IMG/VR virus record: IMGVR_UViG_3300049846_001501
Coordinates: 1 to 41,330 of that record
Length of the DNA stretch: 41,330 nt
Source of the DNA: a virus
Direction: 5' to 3' (one strand)
Shown: in pieces, positions 33,443-41,330 of the stretch
Position numbering within the stretch: position 1 is the stretch's first letter
Layout of the letters: each line of letters opens with the position of its first letter
Program-made: the position numbers and the translations under genes
Notes under the pieces: model-generated
What the model was told of the DNA's origin: nothing
Database searches by the model: none
What the model saw: the letters and a program-made list of their open reading frames with translations, nothing else

Positions 33443-33448
33443 TATAAT
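33440..33448 (+). promoter_or_regulatory. Extended -10 element TGATATAAT
   Basis: The third exact copy of this nonamer at a gene junction. Its TGA is the stop of the preceding gene, and it lies 19 bases before the next ATG. No -35 box is clear. Confidence 0.4.
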
Positions 33449-33467
33449 AATATATTGGAATTAATAT

Positions 33468-34103
33468 ATGACATGTAGAGTTTTACATAATAATGAGTTA
33501 ATGATTAACGAAAGCCATACGAATAATTTCGTTTTCATTCTTGATCGTTTACCTACAAGTTTCCTTCTTTCTAAATTTTCTAAAGATGTATTAATGAAGG
33601 TTGATGCAACTTTAGGTGCTTTAGCTAATGCAGAGGCTATTAGAGAAGCTAACCAAGATGTAGCCAATCTTGCTTTATTTACCCAATCAGTTAATTTACC
33701 AGAGTTGGATTTAGACTTTGCAACAGTCCCTAATCAATTTGCTTCAATAAATGTTGCAGTGGGTAGATTGAACTTTAGTGATTTAAACATGACTTTAGTT
33801 AATGATGAGAATTGGTTTATATATCGTTTTATGTACTATTGGCTTATCGCTGGTCATAATCCTGAGCAATATAATAAAAGAAACTCTTCTCAGCATTTTA
33901 GAGACTTTCATGTTAATGGTTATCTTTTAGTGCTTGATAATCACCGTAACAAGATGCTTGAAATACGATTCACTGATTTGCACCCTAAGACACTAGGTGC
34001 GGTTGATATGAAACATACTGAGCCAGAAAAAGTCATATTACCCGTTACATGGAAATATACTGATTTTTATTTTACAGACGATATTGCTATAACGAGGGTA
34101 TAA
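33468..34103 (+). CDS. Third tail-tube-fold protein (baseplate or tube end)
   Basis: The protein has 211 residues with only a weak GGA upstream. After a short N-terminal region with FVFILDRLPTSF and a helical insertion (about 40-75), the order of strands matches the tube fold: FASINVAVGRLNFSDLNMTL, WFIYRFMYYWL, then YLLVLDNHRNKMLEIRFTDL, PKTLGAVDM, and VTWKYTDFYF at the end. Similarity to gp19 is in pattern, not close identity. In T4, tube-fold proteins at the tail base include gp48 and gp54. The stop overlaps the next start (TAATG). Confidence 0.65.
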   Translation: MTCRVLHNNELMINESHTNNFVFILDRLPTSFLLSKFSKDVLMKVDATLGALANAEAIREANQDVANLALFTQSVNLPELDLDFATVPNQFASINVAVGRLNFSDLNMTLVNDENWFIYRFMYYWLIAGHNPEQYNKRNSSQHFRDFHVNGYLLVLDNHRNKMLEIRFTDLHPKTLGAVDMKHTEPEKVILPVTWKYTDFYFTDDIAITRV

Positions 34104-34309
34104 TGGAGTCTATTGATCAATTAAATGATGATTTCCCTTGTGATAAAAGGGCTGGTTATGGGACTAAAGGATGCGATTGTAATGGGACTAAAACAGTTGA
34201 TACAACTAGAGTTAAGTGTTTATTTTACAATAAATCTGTTCAATTCTCTCAGTGTAGAAACTGTCCTCATCAAAAAGCATACATGAGGTTACTACAAAGT
34301 AAAAAATAG
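34103..34309 (+). CDS. Small cysteine-rich, probably zinc-binding protein
   Basis: The protein has 68 residues and starts in a TAATG overlap. There are six cysteines at 13, 24, 26, 39, 51 and 54, the last two as CRNCPH, in a very small basic protein. One or two zinc sites are likely. No family is recognised. It ends 29 bases before dut and may belong with either the baseplate group or the metabolic gene. Confidence 0.6.
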   Translation: MESIDQLNDDFPCDKRAGYGTKGCDCNGTKTVDTTRVKCLFYNKSVQFSQCRNCPHQKAYMRLLQSKK

Positions 34310-34338
34310 GACATATAATATTCTCAAAAGGAGTTTAT

Positions 34339-34806
34339 ATGGAAGAAATAGTCGAATACAATGCTGGAGTGGAGTTTGGGGTTTATCTAGCCCATCCAGA
34401 TGCGGTAATGCCTAAGAAGGCTAATCCTAATGATGCTGGTTTTGATCTTTCGTGCATTGAGGATGTGCATTTGTTAACTGGTGAAAGAAAGGTAGTATCA
34501 ACTGGAGTTCATTTTAAATTATCTCCAGGTTGGGAGATCCAGGTTAGACCAAGAAGTGGTAATGCTGCTAAATTAGGTTTAACGATTGTAAATACACCAG
34601 GAACAATTGATGCTGATTACACTGGTGAAGTAAAAGTAATTCTTTTAAATACATCCAATACTTATGTTAATTTACCCAAAGGGTCCAAAATAGCCCAATT
34701 AGTTTTCCAGAAAGTCCCTTCAGTTAATTTGAAGCAAATTTTGGAAATGCCTACGAATGAGGTAAGAGGTACTGCTGGTTTTGGTAGTACAGATAAAAAA
34801 TCCTAA
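34339..34806 (+). CDS. dut: dUTPase (dUTP diphosphatase, trimeric type)
   Basis: The protein has 155 residues behind AAGGAG. All five family motifs are present: DAGFDL (32-37), RPRSGNA (70-76), TPGTIDADYTGEV (86-98) with the catalytic-type Asp, GSKIAQLVF (115-123) and RGTAGFGST (143-151). It hydrolyses dUTP to dUMP and pyrophosphate, keeping uracil out of DNA and feeding dTMP synthesis. T4 itself uses the unrelated gp56 dCTPase/dUTPase, so this is a difference. It lies among tail genes, bounded by a terminator on the right. CATATAAT at 34313 is a possible -10. Confidence 0.95.
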   Translation: MEEIVEYNAGVEFGVYLAHPDAVMPKKANPNDAGFDLSCIEDVHLLTGERKVVSTGVHFKLSPGWEIQVRPRSGNAAKLGLTIVNTPGTIDADYTGEVKVILLNTSNTYVNLPKGSKIAQLVFQKVPSVNLKQILEMPTNEVRGTAGFGSTDKKS

Positions 34807-34833
34807 AAAGGTCAGGGTTGTGCCAAAAGACCT

Positions 34834-34868
34834 CAATCCCCAGATGTGTTGTCTGGGGATTGTTTTTT
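34834..34868 (+). terminator. Intrinsic terminator after dut
   Basis: An 11-bp perfect stem (CAATCCCCAGA 34834-34844 with TCTGGGGATTG 34852-34862) is followed by T6. It is followed within two bases by a late promoter. Confidence 0.93.
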
Positions 34869-34869
34869 A

Positions 34870-34877
34870 TATAAATA
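34870..34877 (+). promoter_or_regulatory. T4-type late promoter core TATAAATA
   Basis: An exact octamer immediately after the dut terminator and 17 bases before the ATG at 34894, with AGAGGA between. It starts a new late unit. Confidence 0.8.
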
Positions 34878-34893
34878 ATCAAGAGGATTGCTT

Positions 34894-36147
34894 ATGAGCG
34901 AAATAGAAGAATTTAAGAAAAGACTCCAAGAAATCTTAAAGCCTAAAACTGAATTAGCCCCACAGACTGGTGCTCATGGTGTTGTCATGATGCAAGAAGA
35001 GGGTGATGATATTGATGCTCAACTTGATCAATTAGATAAAGAAACTAAAGCCGATGGAGATACTGAAAATACAGACTCAACCGAAGGTGATCAAGATACC
35101 CAAGACACTCAAGATACTGAAAATCAAGAAGATACAAACACTGGTGATCAAGAAGAGCCTCAACAAGAACCAGAAAACAATCAACCAGAGCAACCACAAA
35201 ATAAAAATGATCAACAAAAAGTCCAAGAGATGTTCAAGGATACTGGAGCACCAGACGTTGATTATAGTTTAGGTAATGAAAACAATGTAAGATTATATAA
35301 GTTTAAATTTACCTATGCTGGTGTTGATGTAAATGATTTAATGAAAAACGATGAAGAAAAAAGAATCGGATTAACCAGAAAAGAACTTGAATCCAGATTA
35401 TCCCCAGAACAACTTCATTATTATAAAGACAAGTGGAAGACACTTAGAGAGAAGTTCCCACAAATTCCCCAAAGAGAAAAGAATGTTGCTATCCATAATG
35501 CCAATATAATGCTCTCTATTAATAATAAAGAAGGCGAAGAGATTCCTCTTCCAGAAGATAAGAGATTACAAGCATATAAGAAAATTAATGCTATGCTTGA
35601 GAAGAAATTTGGTACAGAATGGCAAGACTTACCAGAAGCTTTAAATTTCTTAAAGAATATTAAAATAAACTTTTCTGATGAAAGACCAGTTAAAAACAAT
35701 CTTCTTTCAGTTAAGGTTCTTGCTGAAAAAGATGGAGTAACTGATAAACCATTGATTCCATTTAATAAAATCTATGTAGAAACACCAGCAAGTGTACAAG
35801 GTTTCTTAAGAATGTCTCAAGAGAGTGATTTATATAATGGTAGTTCAATCTATCAATCTCTTTCAAGTGACTTTAAGGAATCTGATAGAACTAAAGGCAC
35901 TATGGATGCTATTATTAAGGGAGATGCTGAAGAACAAGAAGAAACATCAAATACCGATGGTGAATCTAGTGATGATGGTTCTGGTGGCGGTGGTGGCGGT
36001 GGTATGGGTGGAGATACTGGTGGTGATGAAGGAACTCCAGACTTATTAGACTTGGGTGGTGAAGATACTGGTGATGCTGGTGGAGATACTGGTGGGGACA
36101 CTGGTGAGGATACTGGTGGTGATACAACTGATGATACTTCATTATAA
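34894..36147 (+). CDS. Unknown very acidic protein with Asp/Gln and Gly/Asp repeats
   Basis: The protein has 417 residues. The ATG at 34894 follows AGAGGA; an in-frame TTG at 34888 was not used. Residues about 30-115 are acidic and Gln/Asp/Asn-rich, with DTQDTQDT-like repeats. Residues about 120-330 form a folded Lys/Glu-rich domain. The C-terminal 80 residues are Gly/Asp/Thr repeats around GGDTGGD, after a run of seven glycines. The architecture is one folded core between two long disordered acidic arms. It starts a late transcription unit. No family is recognised; a virion or assembly protein is likely. Confidence 0.7.
   Translation: MSEIEEFKKRLQEILKPKTELAPQTGAHGVVMMQEEGDDIDAQLDQLDKETKADGDTENTDSTEGDQDTQDTQDTENQEDTNTGDQEEPQQEPENNQPEQPQNKNDQQKVQEMFKDTGAPDVDYSLGNENNVRLYKFKFTYAGVDVNDLMKNDEEKRIGLTRKELESRLSPEQLHYYKDKWKTLREKFPQIPQREKNVAIHNANIMLSINNKEGEEIPLPEDKRLQAYKKINAMLEKKFGTEWQDLPEALNFLKNIKINFSDERPVKNNLLSVKVLAEKDGVTDKPLIPFNKIYVETPASVQGFLRMSQESDLYNGSSIYQSLSSDFKESDRTKGTMDAIIKGDAEEQEETSNTDGESSDDGSGGGGGGGMGGDTGGDEGTPDLLDLGGEDTGDAGGDTGGDTGEDTGGDTTDDTSL
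35985..36135 (+). repeat. Gly/Asp-coding short repeats (GATACTGGTGGT type)
   Basis: Imperfect copies of a unit such as GGAGATACTGGTGGT encode GDTGG repeats at the end of the acidic protein. Units differ at third positions and in spacing. Confidence 0.7.
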
Positions 36148-36171
36148 TAGTATGTGAAATAAGGAAATTAT

Positions 36172-36456
36172 ATGACCGAAAATATTAAATTAAATCCAGT
36201 TACTCAAAAGGTAGTTGAAAAGTGCATTAACGAAGTTCTTCAAGAATATGTTAACGAAACCAAATTATTTACTGCTGATACTCTTCATTTTATTAGAAGC
36301 AAAATTTCATCTTTAGTTAAGGAAAGATTAGGAAATAATGAGATTCAGAATGTGGATGTTGGTCTTGATTTATCTAAAGTTGAAGATATAAAATTTTTCT
36401 TCCAAATAAATGTTCCACAAGAGAAAGCAGAAGAGCACATTCTTAAACAGGACTAA
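36172..36456 (+). CDS. Unknown small protein
   Basis: The protein has 94 residues behind AAGGA. It has an N-terminal helical part (VTQKVVEKCINEVLQEYVNE, then LHFIRSKISSLVKERLG) and a short C-terminal strand-rich part (DIKFFFQINVP). It ends two bases before the next start, suggesting coupling. No family is recognised; it could assist assembly of the large protein that follows. Confidence 0.6.
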   Translation: MTENIKLNPVTQKVVEKCINEVLQEYVNETKLFTADTLHFIRSKISSLVKERLGNNEIQNVDVGLDLSKVEDIKFFFQINVPQEKAEEHILKQD

Positions 36457-36458
36457 TA

Positions 36459-39400
36459 ATGCCATTATATAGGAAGCCAAAACCAAAGATATTTAAAAAT
36501 GATACAGAGCTTGTTGGAAATACAAATGCTCCTAATGCTTATGTACAACCTGTACCAGAGAGAAATATTGACTTTGTAAATGCTAAACCTCTTGATAATT
36601 CATTTATTTTATCGGCGCTTCAGTCAGTTAAATCTCAAGAAACTATTTTAGGTACAAATCTTCCTATTATCAATAACGAATCAACTACTGAAAAATATAT
36701 TAAACCAATTTTCTTAGGTAAGATTGGCGAACCAACCGAAGAGTTTCTTTATGCTAATCCAAATAGTTATCTAAATTACGAAACAAAGAGTGATTGTGAG
36801 AAAGTTTTCTTATTTGCCAACTTACAAGCAAAAAAATCTAATAGAGGGTTTAATAAATTAGTTGATAAAAAAGACACCACCATTCCTAATGTTTTAACAA
36901 ATAAAGAACCATCTAATTCCAACGAGAAGTATCAATTATTATTCTTTGAACAAACCGACAATAATTCAAAAATAAAATTGAATGCTTATGACTTTGTTGT
37001 TGAAAATGTGGGTAAGGGTATAAGTACTATAGTATCTAGTCCAATAGAACTTGACACATGGTTCAATAAGAAAATCAATAATTCAGAAGAAGTTTCTGGT
37101 AGATCTAGCAGATGGATTGATTATAATATAGGTGATAATGTCACTATTGGTGCAACAAACGACACCATTACAAAAAGAAACCCTGGTGAAAGATATAATT
37201 GGTCATTTGGTAGTATTTTTATTGTTAAATCATTTGGTTCAAATAATCAACAAACAGAAAATGATGTATATAGAGAAATAAAATACGAGTTTGATACTAT
37301 TAATGGAAACTTAACTCTTCAGGATTGGGATATTGAATTTAAAGATTCCCCAACTACTTATAGTGACAGATATGCATCTAAAGTAACACTTTTTGATTCT
37401 GAAATCCCAACAGTAAGTGAAGAAAGATTAACCAAAGAAGAAATAGCTAATGGTGTTGTTGGTAGAAAAATATACACATATTTGATAAAAGCTTTTGAAG
37501 AAGGCGAATGTATAAGAATTGAAGAAGTTTATGGTGGCATTCGTATTAATGTAGATTTCAATTATAACGGAAGATGCTGTGAGAAATTCATAACATCATC
37601 ATCGTCTCAAGAGTTATGTTTTTCACTTGTTGCTGATAATATTAATGAATATGAATTAAATGATGGAAAAATTTGTGTTAAATTTGAAGGCGATGACGAT
37701 CAAATTGGATATGTTAGAATCTGCGGGGATGATATACCAGTTTCTACAAAAAATGGTTTCTTAACATGGAATTATGGACTTGTTGACGAATATATATTTG
37801 AAATATTTAATGAATGTCAAGGATTCTATACAACAAGCGGTTGCTACTACGAAGTATGCTTCAATGGATATCCAGATATCAAATTCTCGCTACAAGTTAT
37901 TTCAAGAAGCTCAAGCTCAACTTCATCTGTTTCTTACTCATCGTCTTCTTCATCATCTAGTAAGTCAAGTATGGGGAATTCTTCATCTTCTAGCTCATTC
38001 ATGGAGAAAGATTCTTCTTCATCGAGTTTATCGTCCAGCTTCTCAAGTAAATCAAACTCATCTAGTTCAAGCTCTTTCTCGTCCAAATCAAGATCTAGTA
38101 GTTCGTCGGATGTATCTTCGTCTTCTAGATCAACTTCATCATCTAGTTCATCAAAATCAAAATCCAGTAACTCATCCTCGTCTTCAAGTAGATCAACTTC
38201 TTCAAGTTCGTCTTCTTCAAATTTGTTATCAGAATCTTCTCTTTCAGATTCGTCATTCTCATCAAGTTCAATGAAAGAAACCTCTCTATCTTCGAGTTCT
38301 ATTTCATCTAAATATTCTAATTCATCACCAAGTAGCGAAGTTTCTTCAAATTCATCATTATCAGCCTTTGAGGAAGATTCTTTTGATTCCGATAGTTCAG
38401 ATTCATCAATTCTTGATGCTAGTTTAGATGATTTAGCAATAATATATACAAACGGAATAGAACTTTATTCATTAAGCTCTAACACAATAGGCGAAACTGA
38501 ATATGGTATAGTTGCTGGTGCTTCACATGGGACTGTTGGTGGTTTAAATTTTGAAAAAGCATTCATGTTTGATATTAAGGGAAATGTTATTAATACCTTG
38601 ATTGAATCCATAGATCCAAGTACTGGCACATTATTACATGTATATTCACAATATTTCCCATCTATAGATTTAAATTTGAACTTCTTTAGTGGAAAATATT
38701 TTTATAGTAACGGTGATGGTTTAAATTCTTCTTCGTTAAAAATAACTGACCAAACTTTAGAAAATGAATATGAACTTTATATAAACGACGATCCATCACC
38801 ATTTTCGGACAATAATACATCAGAATTTGGATCATTAACTAAAATATATAATGGTTACTTATTCATAGCTGGAAATATTTTCTGGAAAGGTCAGACTGGA
38901 TTCTTTGGTTTCCCTATTGAAGCTATTGATACACAAAATAGAAAAATAAATTGTGTAACTGCAAGTGAAGGCTCTAATGACGATGCCAATGTTTTCTATG
39001 ATAGTGATTATGGTTTTGGTGGTGGTATGGTTAGAGATATTATCCCACACAAAGATTTCTATACCAATGGTAAATTATGGGCAGTTGGTGACTTTACAAC
39101 TCCTAAAATTGGTATTACTCATATCAGTGGTGATAGCCCAACTCCTTCATTCGCTTATCAATTATACAAAAATCCTTATCCAACTGCTGGTAAAGCTTAT
39201 TCATTATGCGAAATTGAAACTTTTAATCAAGACGTTAGTTCGTTGTCGGAAAGCAGTAAATCATCTCGTAGTTCCAGAAGCTTATCTGATTCTTCTCAAT
39301 CATCACCATCATCATTAGTTTCAACAAGTAGTTCAATCCAAGAATCATCTTTGAGTGACTTTAGTTCTAAGAGTTCTGCTTCAAGTAATAGTGCTTTAGA

Positions 39401-39911
39401 TATATCGTCACAATCATCACCATCGTCTAATTCAAGCCCGTCCGAATCTCCTTCACAATCCTTTGGTTATACTCAAAAAACGATAATAGTTGCTGGTGAT
39501 TTTGATCTCCTTCATGATGGTGTAACTCCATCGCCACGAAAAAATATTGCATTCTTCACAGAAGATGGGGTTCTTTTAGGCTATAAACTTATACAGACTT
39601 GTAATGGCACCATTAGAAAAGTTATATATGATAATCATACCAACACAATTTACATTGCTGGTGAGTTTACTACTGTTACTGATCTTACTGGTACACTCTA
39701 TAATGATAGTTATCTTGCGGCTTTTAAATTGAATGCTAACGATAAGGCAACCCGAATTAATTTGCCTTTCAGAGTAATTGGTGGTCCTATATACGATATG
39801 AAGATAATTAGTAACAGAATATTCATATGTGGAAAGTTTGAAGGTTTCTCTGGTGCTATCTATAGACCTGGATTGGGTGCTTTTAATAGATATAATTTTA
39901 CCCTTTATTAA
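36459..39911 (+). CDS. Large surface/fibre-like protein with two serine-rich tracts and propeller-like repeats
   Basis: The protein has 1150 residues. Residues 1-480 are mixed beta. About 482-652 is almost all serine with scattered Lys, Arg, Asn and Thr. About 660-920 is beta-rich. A second serine-rich tract spans about 927-1002. The C-terminus to 1150 continues the beta repeats. Units such as IIVAGDF, IYIAGEFTTV, IFICGKFEGF and LWAVGDFT resemble the delta-60/propeller repeat. The serine tracts look like flexible stalks between globular domains. Position at the end of the tail genes suggests a fibre, adhesin or capsid-surface protein. The exact role is unknown. Confidence 0.75.
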   Translation: MPLYRKPKPKIFKNDTELVGNTNAPNAYVQPVPERNIDFVNAKPLDNSFILSALQSVKSQETILGTNLPIINNESTTEKYIKPIFLGKIGEPTEEFLYANPNSYLNYETKSDCEKVFLFANLQAKKSNRGFNKLVDKKDTTIPNVLTNKEPSNSNEKYQLLFFEQTDNNSKIKLNAYDFVVENVGKGISTIVSSPIELDTWFNKKINNSEEVSGRSSRWIDYNIGDNVTIGATNDTITKRNPGERYNWSFGSIFIVKSFGSNNQQTENDVYREIKYEFDTINGNLTLQDWDIEFKDSPTTYSDRYASKVTLFDSEIPTVSEERLTKEEIANGVVGRKIYTYLIKAFEEGECIRIEEVYGGIRINVDFNYNGRCCEKFITSSSSQELCFSLVADNINEYELNDGKICVKFEGDDDQIGYVRICGDDIPVSTKNGFLTWNYGLVDEYIFEIFNECQGFYTTSGCYYEVCFNGYPDIKFSLQVISRSSSSTSSVSYSSSSSSSSKSSMGNSSSSSSFMEKDSSSSSLSSSFSSKSNSSSSSSFSSKSRSSSSSDVSSSSRSTSSSSSSKSKSSNSSSSSSRSTSSSSSSSNLLSESSLSDSSFSSSSMKETSLSSSSISSKYSNSSPSSEVSSNSSLSAFEEDSFDSDSSDSSILDASLDDLAIIYTNGIELYSLSSNTIGETEYGIVAGASHGTVGGLNFEKAFMFDIKGNVINTLIESIDPSTGTLLHVYSQYFPSIDLNLNFFSGKYFYSNGDGLNSSSLKITDQTLENEYELYINDDPSPFSDNNTSEFGSLTKIYNGYLFIAGNIFWKGQTGFFGFPIEAIDTQNRKINCVTASEGSNDDANVFYDSDYGFGGGMVRDIIPHKDFYTNGKLWAVGDFTTPKIGITHISGDSPTPSFAYQLYKNPYPTAGKAYSLCEIETFNQDVSSLSESSKSSRSSRSLSDSSQSSPSSLVSTSSSIQESSLSDFSSKSSASSNSALDISSQSSPSSNSSPSESPSQSFGYTQKTIIVAGDFDLLHDGVTPSPRKNIAFFTEDGVLLGYKLIQTCNGTIRKVIYDNHTNTIYIAGEFTTVTDLTGTLYNDSYLAAFKLNANDKATRINLPFRVIGGPIYDMKIISNRIFICGKFEGFSGAIYRPGLGAFNRYNFTLY
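37905..38415 (+). repeat. Serine-rich coding tract 1
   Basis: About 170 residues, mostly serine, encoded by a mix of TCA, TCT, TCG, AGT and AGC. Mixed use of both serine codon families argues for selection on the protein rather than recent expansion of one DNA unit. Confidence 0.8.
39237..39465 (+). repeat. Serine-rich coding tract 2
   Basis: About 75 residues of Ser with Pro, Gln, Lys and Arg, within the same protein. Codons are mixed as in tract 1. Confidence 0.75.
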
Positions 39912-39916
39912 AAAAG

Positions 39917-39924
39917 TATAAATA
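39917..39924 (+). promoter_or_regulatory. T4-type late promoter core TATAAATA
   Basis: An exact octamer five bases after the preceding stop and six bases before the ATG at 39931, so the transcript would be nearly leaderless. Confidence 0.6.
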
Positions 39925-39930
39925 AAGTAT

Positions 39931-41330
39931 ATGTCAGATTTTTTGAAGATTTATAATGTATCTAACATCGGTAACACCAAGAATAATGTATTTCTTGGGG
40001 GTACTTATATATCTAATTTGAACAACAAATCAGAATCAAAAACCAAAAACACCACTTTTATGTTCGCATCCATTGTTGGTGGTAGAAACATAAGAATTGA
40101 TCAAGCAACTGAAAAAGATCCTTATATTTTTATAGATGCTAGATTTTATACTTTTAAACCATATTCATTTTATGTTGATTTTTCAGCAAACCAATCACTA
40201 ACTGATTTGGAAGATAATTACGAGGATTCTAATTTTTCTTTTAAAAGGTCAATAATAAAAGATATACAATCAACTAATGGTGACTTAACAATTAATTTTA
40301 AGAAATTAACTACTGATAATAAATTAATAGCATATGTAAATACAAAAACCGATGAAATAGTTATTAAAGCACCAGATTATACAATAAAAAACTTAAGTAA
40401 TAATAGAGCATCTGTTATTAATCTTTTAACTAAAACATCTAAAGATAAAAATGGAAATACAAATTTTTATTTTAATAAATTAATAGAAGGAAAGTGCTTA
40501 AAATTAGATCAGATTCTTGAAATGTTCTCTTCTTTATCTTCGGTCAATTCTAGTTCATCAATTTCCAGTAACTCACCATCTTCTTTATCTAGTAACTCTT
40601 CGTCCTCCCCAAGTCAATCAAATTCAAGTTCTTCTTCAAGTTGGTCCGAAGATTCTGGTGCTTGTTGTTTAATGAGAGTAAATAGTGCTACATATAATAA
40701 TATGTATAATAATTATTTCTTTAATTGGGAAGATCGTCCAGATGGTGATATGCTTTATGAAGATGCGGTATCTCTTTTAAGAGGACCAATTCGCTCAGAA
40801 CCAGGCCCAAATCCAGGCACATATAGATTATACATGTCAAGAGATGGTATGGTTACATTCTATACTGCTAGAGGTGAAGTTGGTATGTGTTCTGGTATGG
40901 AAGTATATGTCAACAATACCCGTGTTATTCAATATACTATGGCTAATTGGACTGCAATTGATTGTAATAATGCATTTATTTCATACCCAACACCAGCAAT
41001 TCAAACTTTTTTCGCAAAAGAAGGCGATGAGATAAAATTAAAATTCATTAATGAAACTCAACCAAGTTTCAATGCGTTTCATTATGACTTAAGATATGAT
41101 ATATACCAATTACCAACATTAGTTTCACGTGGGCCAGCTTCATTAATAACATCATATCCAATATTAGGTGTTAATTATGATTATATAACAAGCAATAATC
41201 AATTTGCGGCGGATTCGCTATATTGTTCAACACCAATAAAGTATATCAGAGAATTGGCTGAACAAAATGTTCAAGGTCGTGTAGATGTCCAAGTATTAGG
41301 AACAAATACTTCTTATGAGAGGGTTGAATT
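39931..41330 (+). CDS. Second serine-linker surface protein, N-terminal 466 residues (cut by window edge)
   Basis: An open frame runs from the ATG at 39931 to the last base without a stop, starting MSDFLKIYNVSNIGNTKNNV. Residues 1-198 are beta-rich. About 199-241 is a serine-rich linker (40525-40655). After that a Cys-containing beta-rich domain begins at ACCLMRVNSATY. The layout is the same as in the previous gene, though the globular parts are not visibly similar. It is probably another fibre or surface protein. The ribosome site is weak (AAAG), as with other genes directly behind a late promoter. Its end lies beyond the window. Confidence 0.75.
   Translation, partial: MSDFLKIYNVSNIGNTKNNVFLGGTYISNLNNKSESKTKNTTFMFASIVGGRNIRIDQATEKDPYIFIDARFYTFKPYSFYVDFSANQSLTDLEDNYEDSNFSFKRSIIKDIQSTNGDLTINFKKLTTDNKLIAYVNTKTDEIVIKAPDYTIKNLSNNRASVINLLTKTSKDKNGNTNFYFNKLIEGKCLKLDQILEMFSSLSSVNSSSSISSNSPSSLSSNSSSSPSQSNSSSSSSWSEDSGACCLMRVNSATYNNMYNNYFFNWEDRPDGDMLYEDAVSLLRGPIRSEPGPNPGTYRLYMSRDGMVTFYTARGEVGMCSGMEVYVNNTRVIQYTMANWTAIDCNNAFISYPTPAIQTFFAKEGDEIKLKFINETQPSFNAFHYDLRYDIYQLPTLVSRGPASLITSYPILGVNYDYITSNNQFAADSLYCSTPIKYIRELAEQNVQGRVDVQVLGTNTSYERVE
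40525..40655 (+). repeat. Serine-rich coding tract 3
   Basis: About 43 residues, mainly serine with Asn and Pro, in the partial last gene. It uses the same mixed serine codons as tracts 1 and 2. Confidence 0.75.

Noticed and set aside
35985-36135. GATACTGGTGGT repeats considered as a replication origin or iteron array
   Set aside because: They stay in frame, encode Gly/Asp repeats and vary at third positions, so coding explains them.
37774-38274. Open frame of 166 codons on the plus strand across serine tract 1
   Set aside because: A frame-shifted reading of the serine repeats (Leu/His/Gln-rich) with no ribosome site, fully inside the large surface protein.
37905-38415. Repetitive DNA considered as a CRISPR array
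   Set aside because: There are no equal-length repeats or spacers. It is continuous serine codons in an open frame.

Overview
The window is a 41 kb piece of a lytic, AT-rich tailed phage of the T4 superfamily (contractile-tailed myovirus). It carries a near-complete T4-type virion gene set: portal, prohead protease, scaffold, major capsid protein, two neck proteins, tail terminator, small and large terminase, sheath, tube, gp26-like protein, tape measure, gp53 and a gp27-like hub. It also has T4-type RNase H, the gp4 head-completion nuclease and a dUTPase. Sixteen TATAAATA or TGATATAAT elements sit in the short intergenic gaps or at gene junctions. TATAAATA is the T4 late-promoter core, so T4-like late transcription by a sliding-clamp/gp55-type system is the natural inference. 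I see no integrase, tRNA gene, IS element or CRISPR array. Nothing in the sequence fixes the host, and stop codons are used in the standard way.

Layout. (1) 1-5630: the tail end of an unknown gene, a degenerate nucleotidyltransferase-like protein, two large unknown proteins (one with an N-terminal zinc ribbon, one with a possible nested internal start), a PD-(D/E)XK-type nuclease and a pair of small paralogous repeat proteins. (2) 5651-7766: a terminator overlapping a promoter, RNase H, the only minus-strand gene (gp4), and an unknown gene; the last two diverge from a palindromic late-promoter element. (3) 7787-13920: head block gp20 - unknown - gp21 - gp22 - gp23, closed by a strong terminator. 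(4) 13928-21304: three small unknown genes, then gp13, gp14, a DUF5661/GNAT-like fusion, gp15, gp16 and gp17. (5) 21308-34309: sheath, tube, a second tube paralogue, gp26-like, a small overlapping ORF, tape measure and baseplate proteins including another tube-like protein. (6) 34339-41330: dUTPase, terminator, late promoter, an acidic repeat protein, a small protein, and two large proteins with serine-rich linkers, the last running off the window.

No gap between genes exceeds about 110 bases. Many junctions are TAATG stop/start overlaps, which suggests coupled translation. In T4 the order is 13-19 and then 20-23; here the 20-23 head block comes first.

The most interesting signals are two candidate recoding sites. 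The gp15 reading frame has its well-placed ATG one base out of frame, exactly at an A AAT TTT heptamer followed by a hairpin. The gp26-like gene ends in a run of eight T that would join it by -1 slippage to the ORF just before the tape measure gene. Also notable are the shared divergent late promoter, a nested start with a capsid-targeting-like N-terminus, tube-gene duplication, a tandem beta-repeat extension on gp15, and serine-rich tracts in the presumed surface proteins. Family assignments are from reading the sequences and from memory of T4 proteins; no database search was run.
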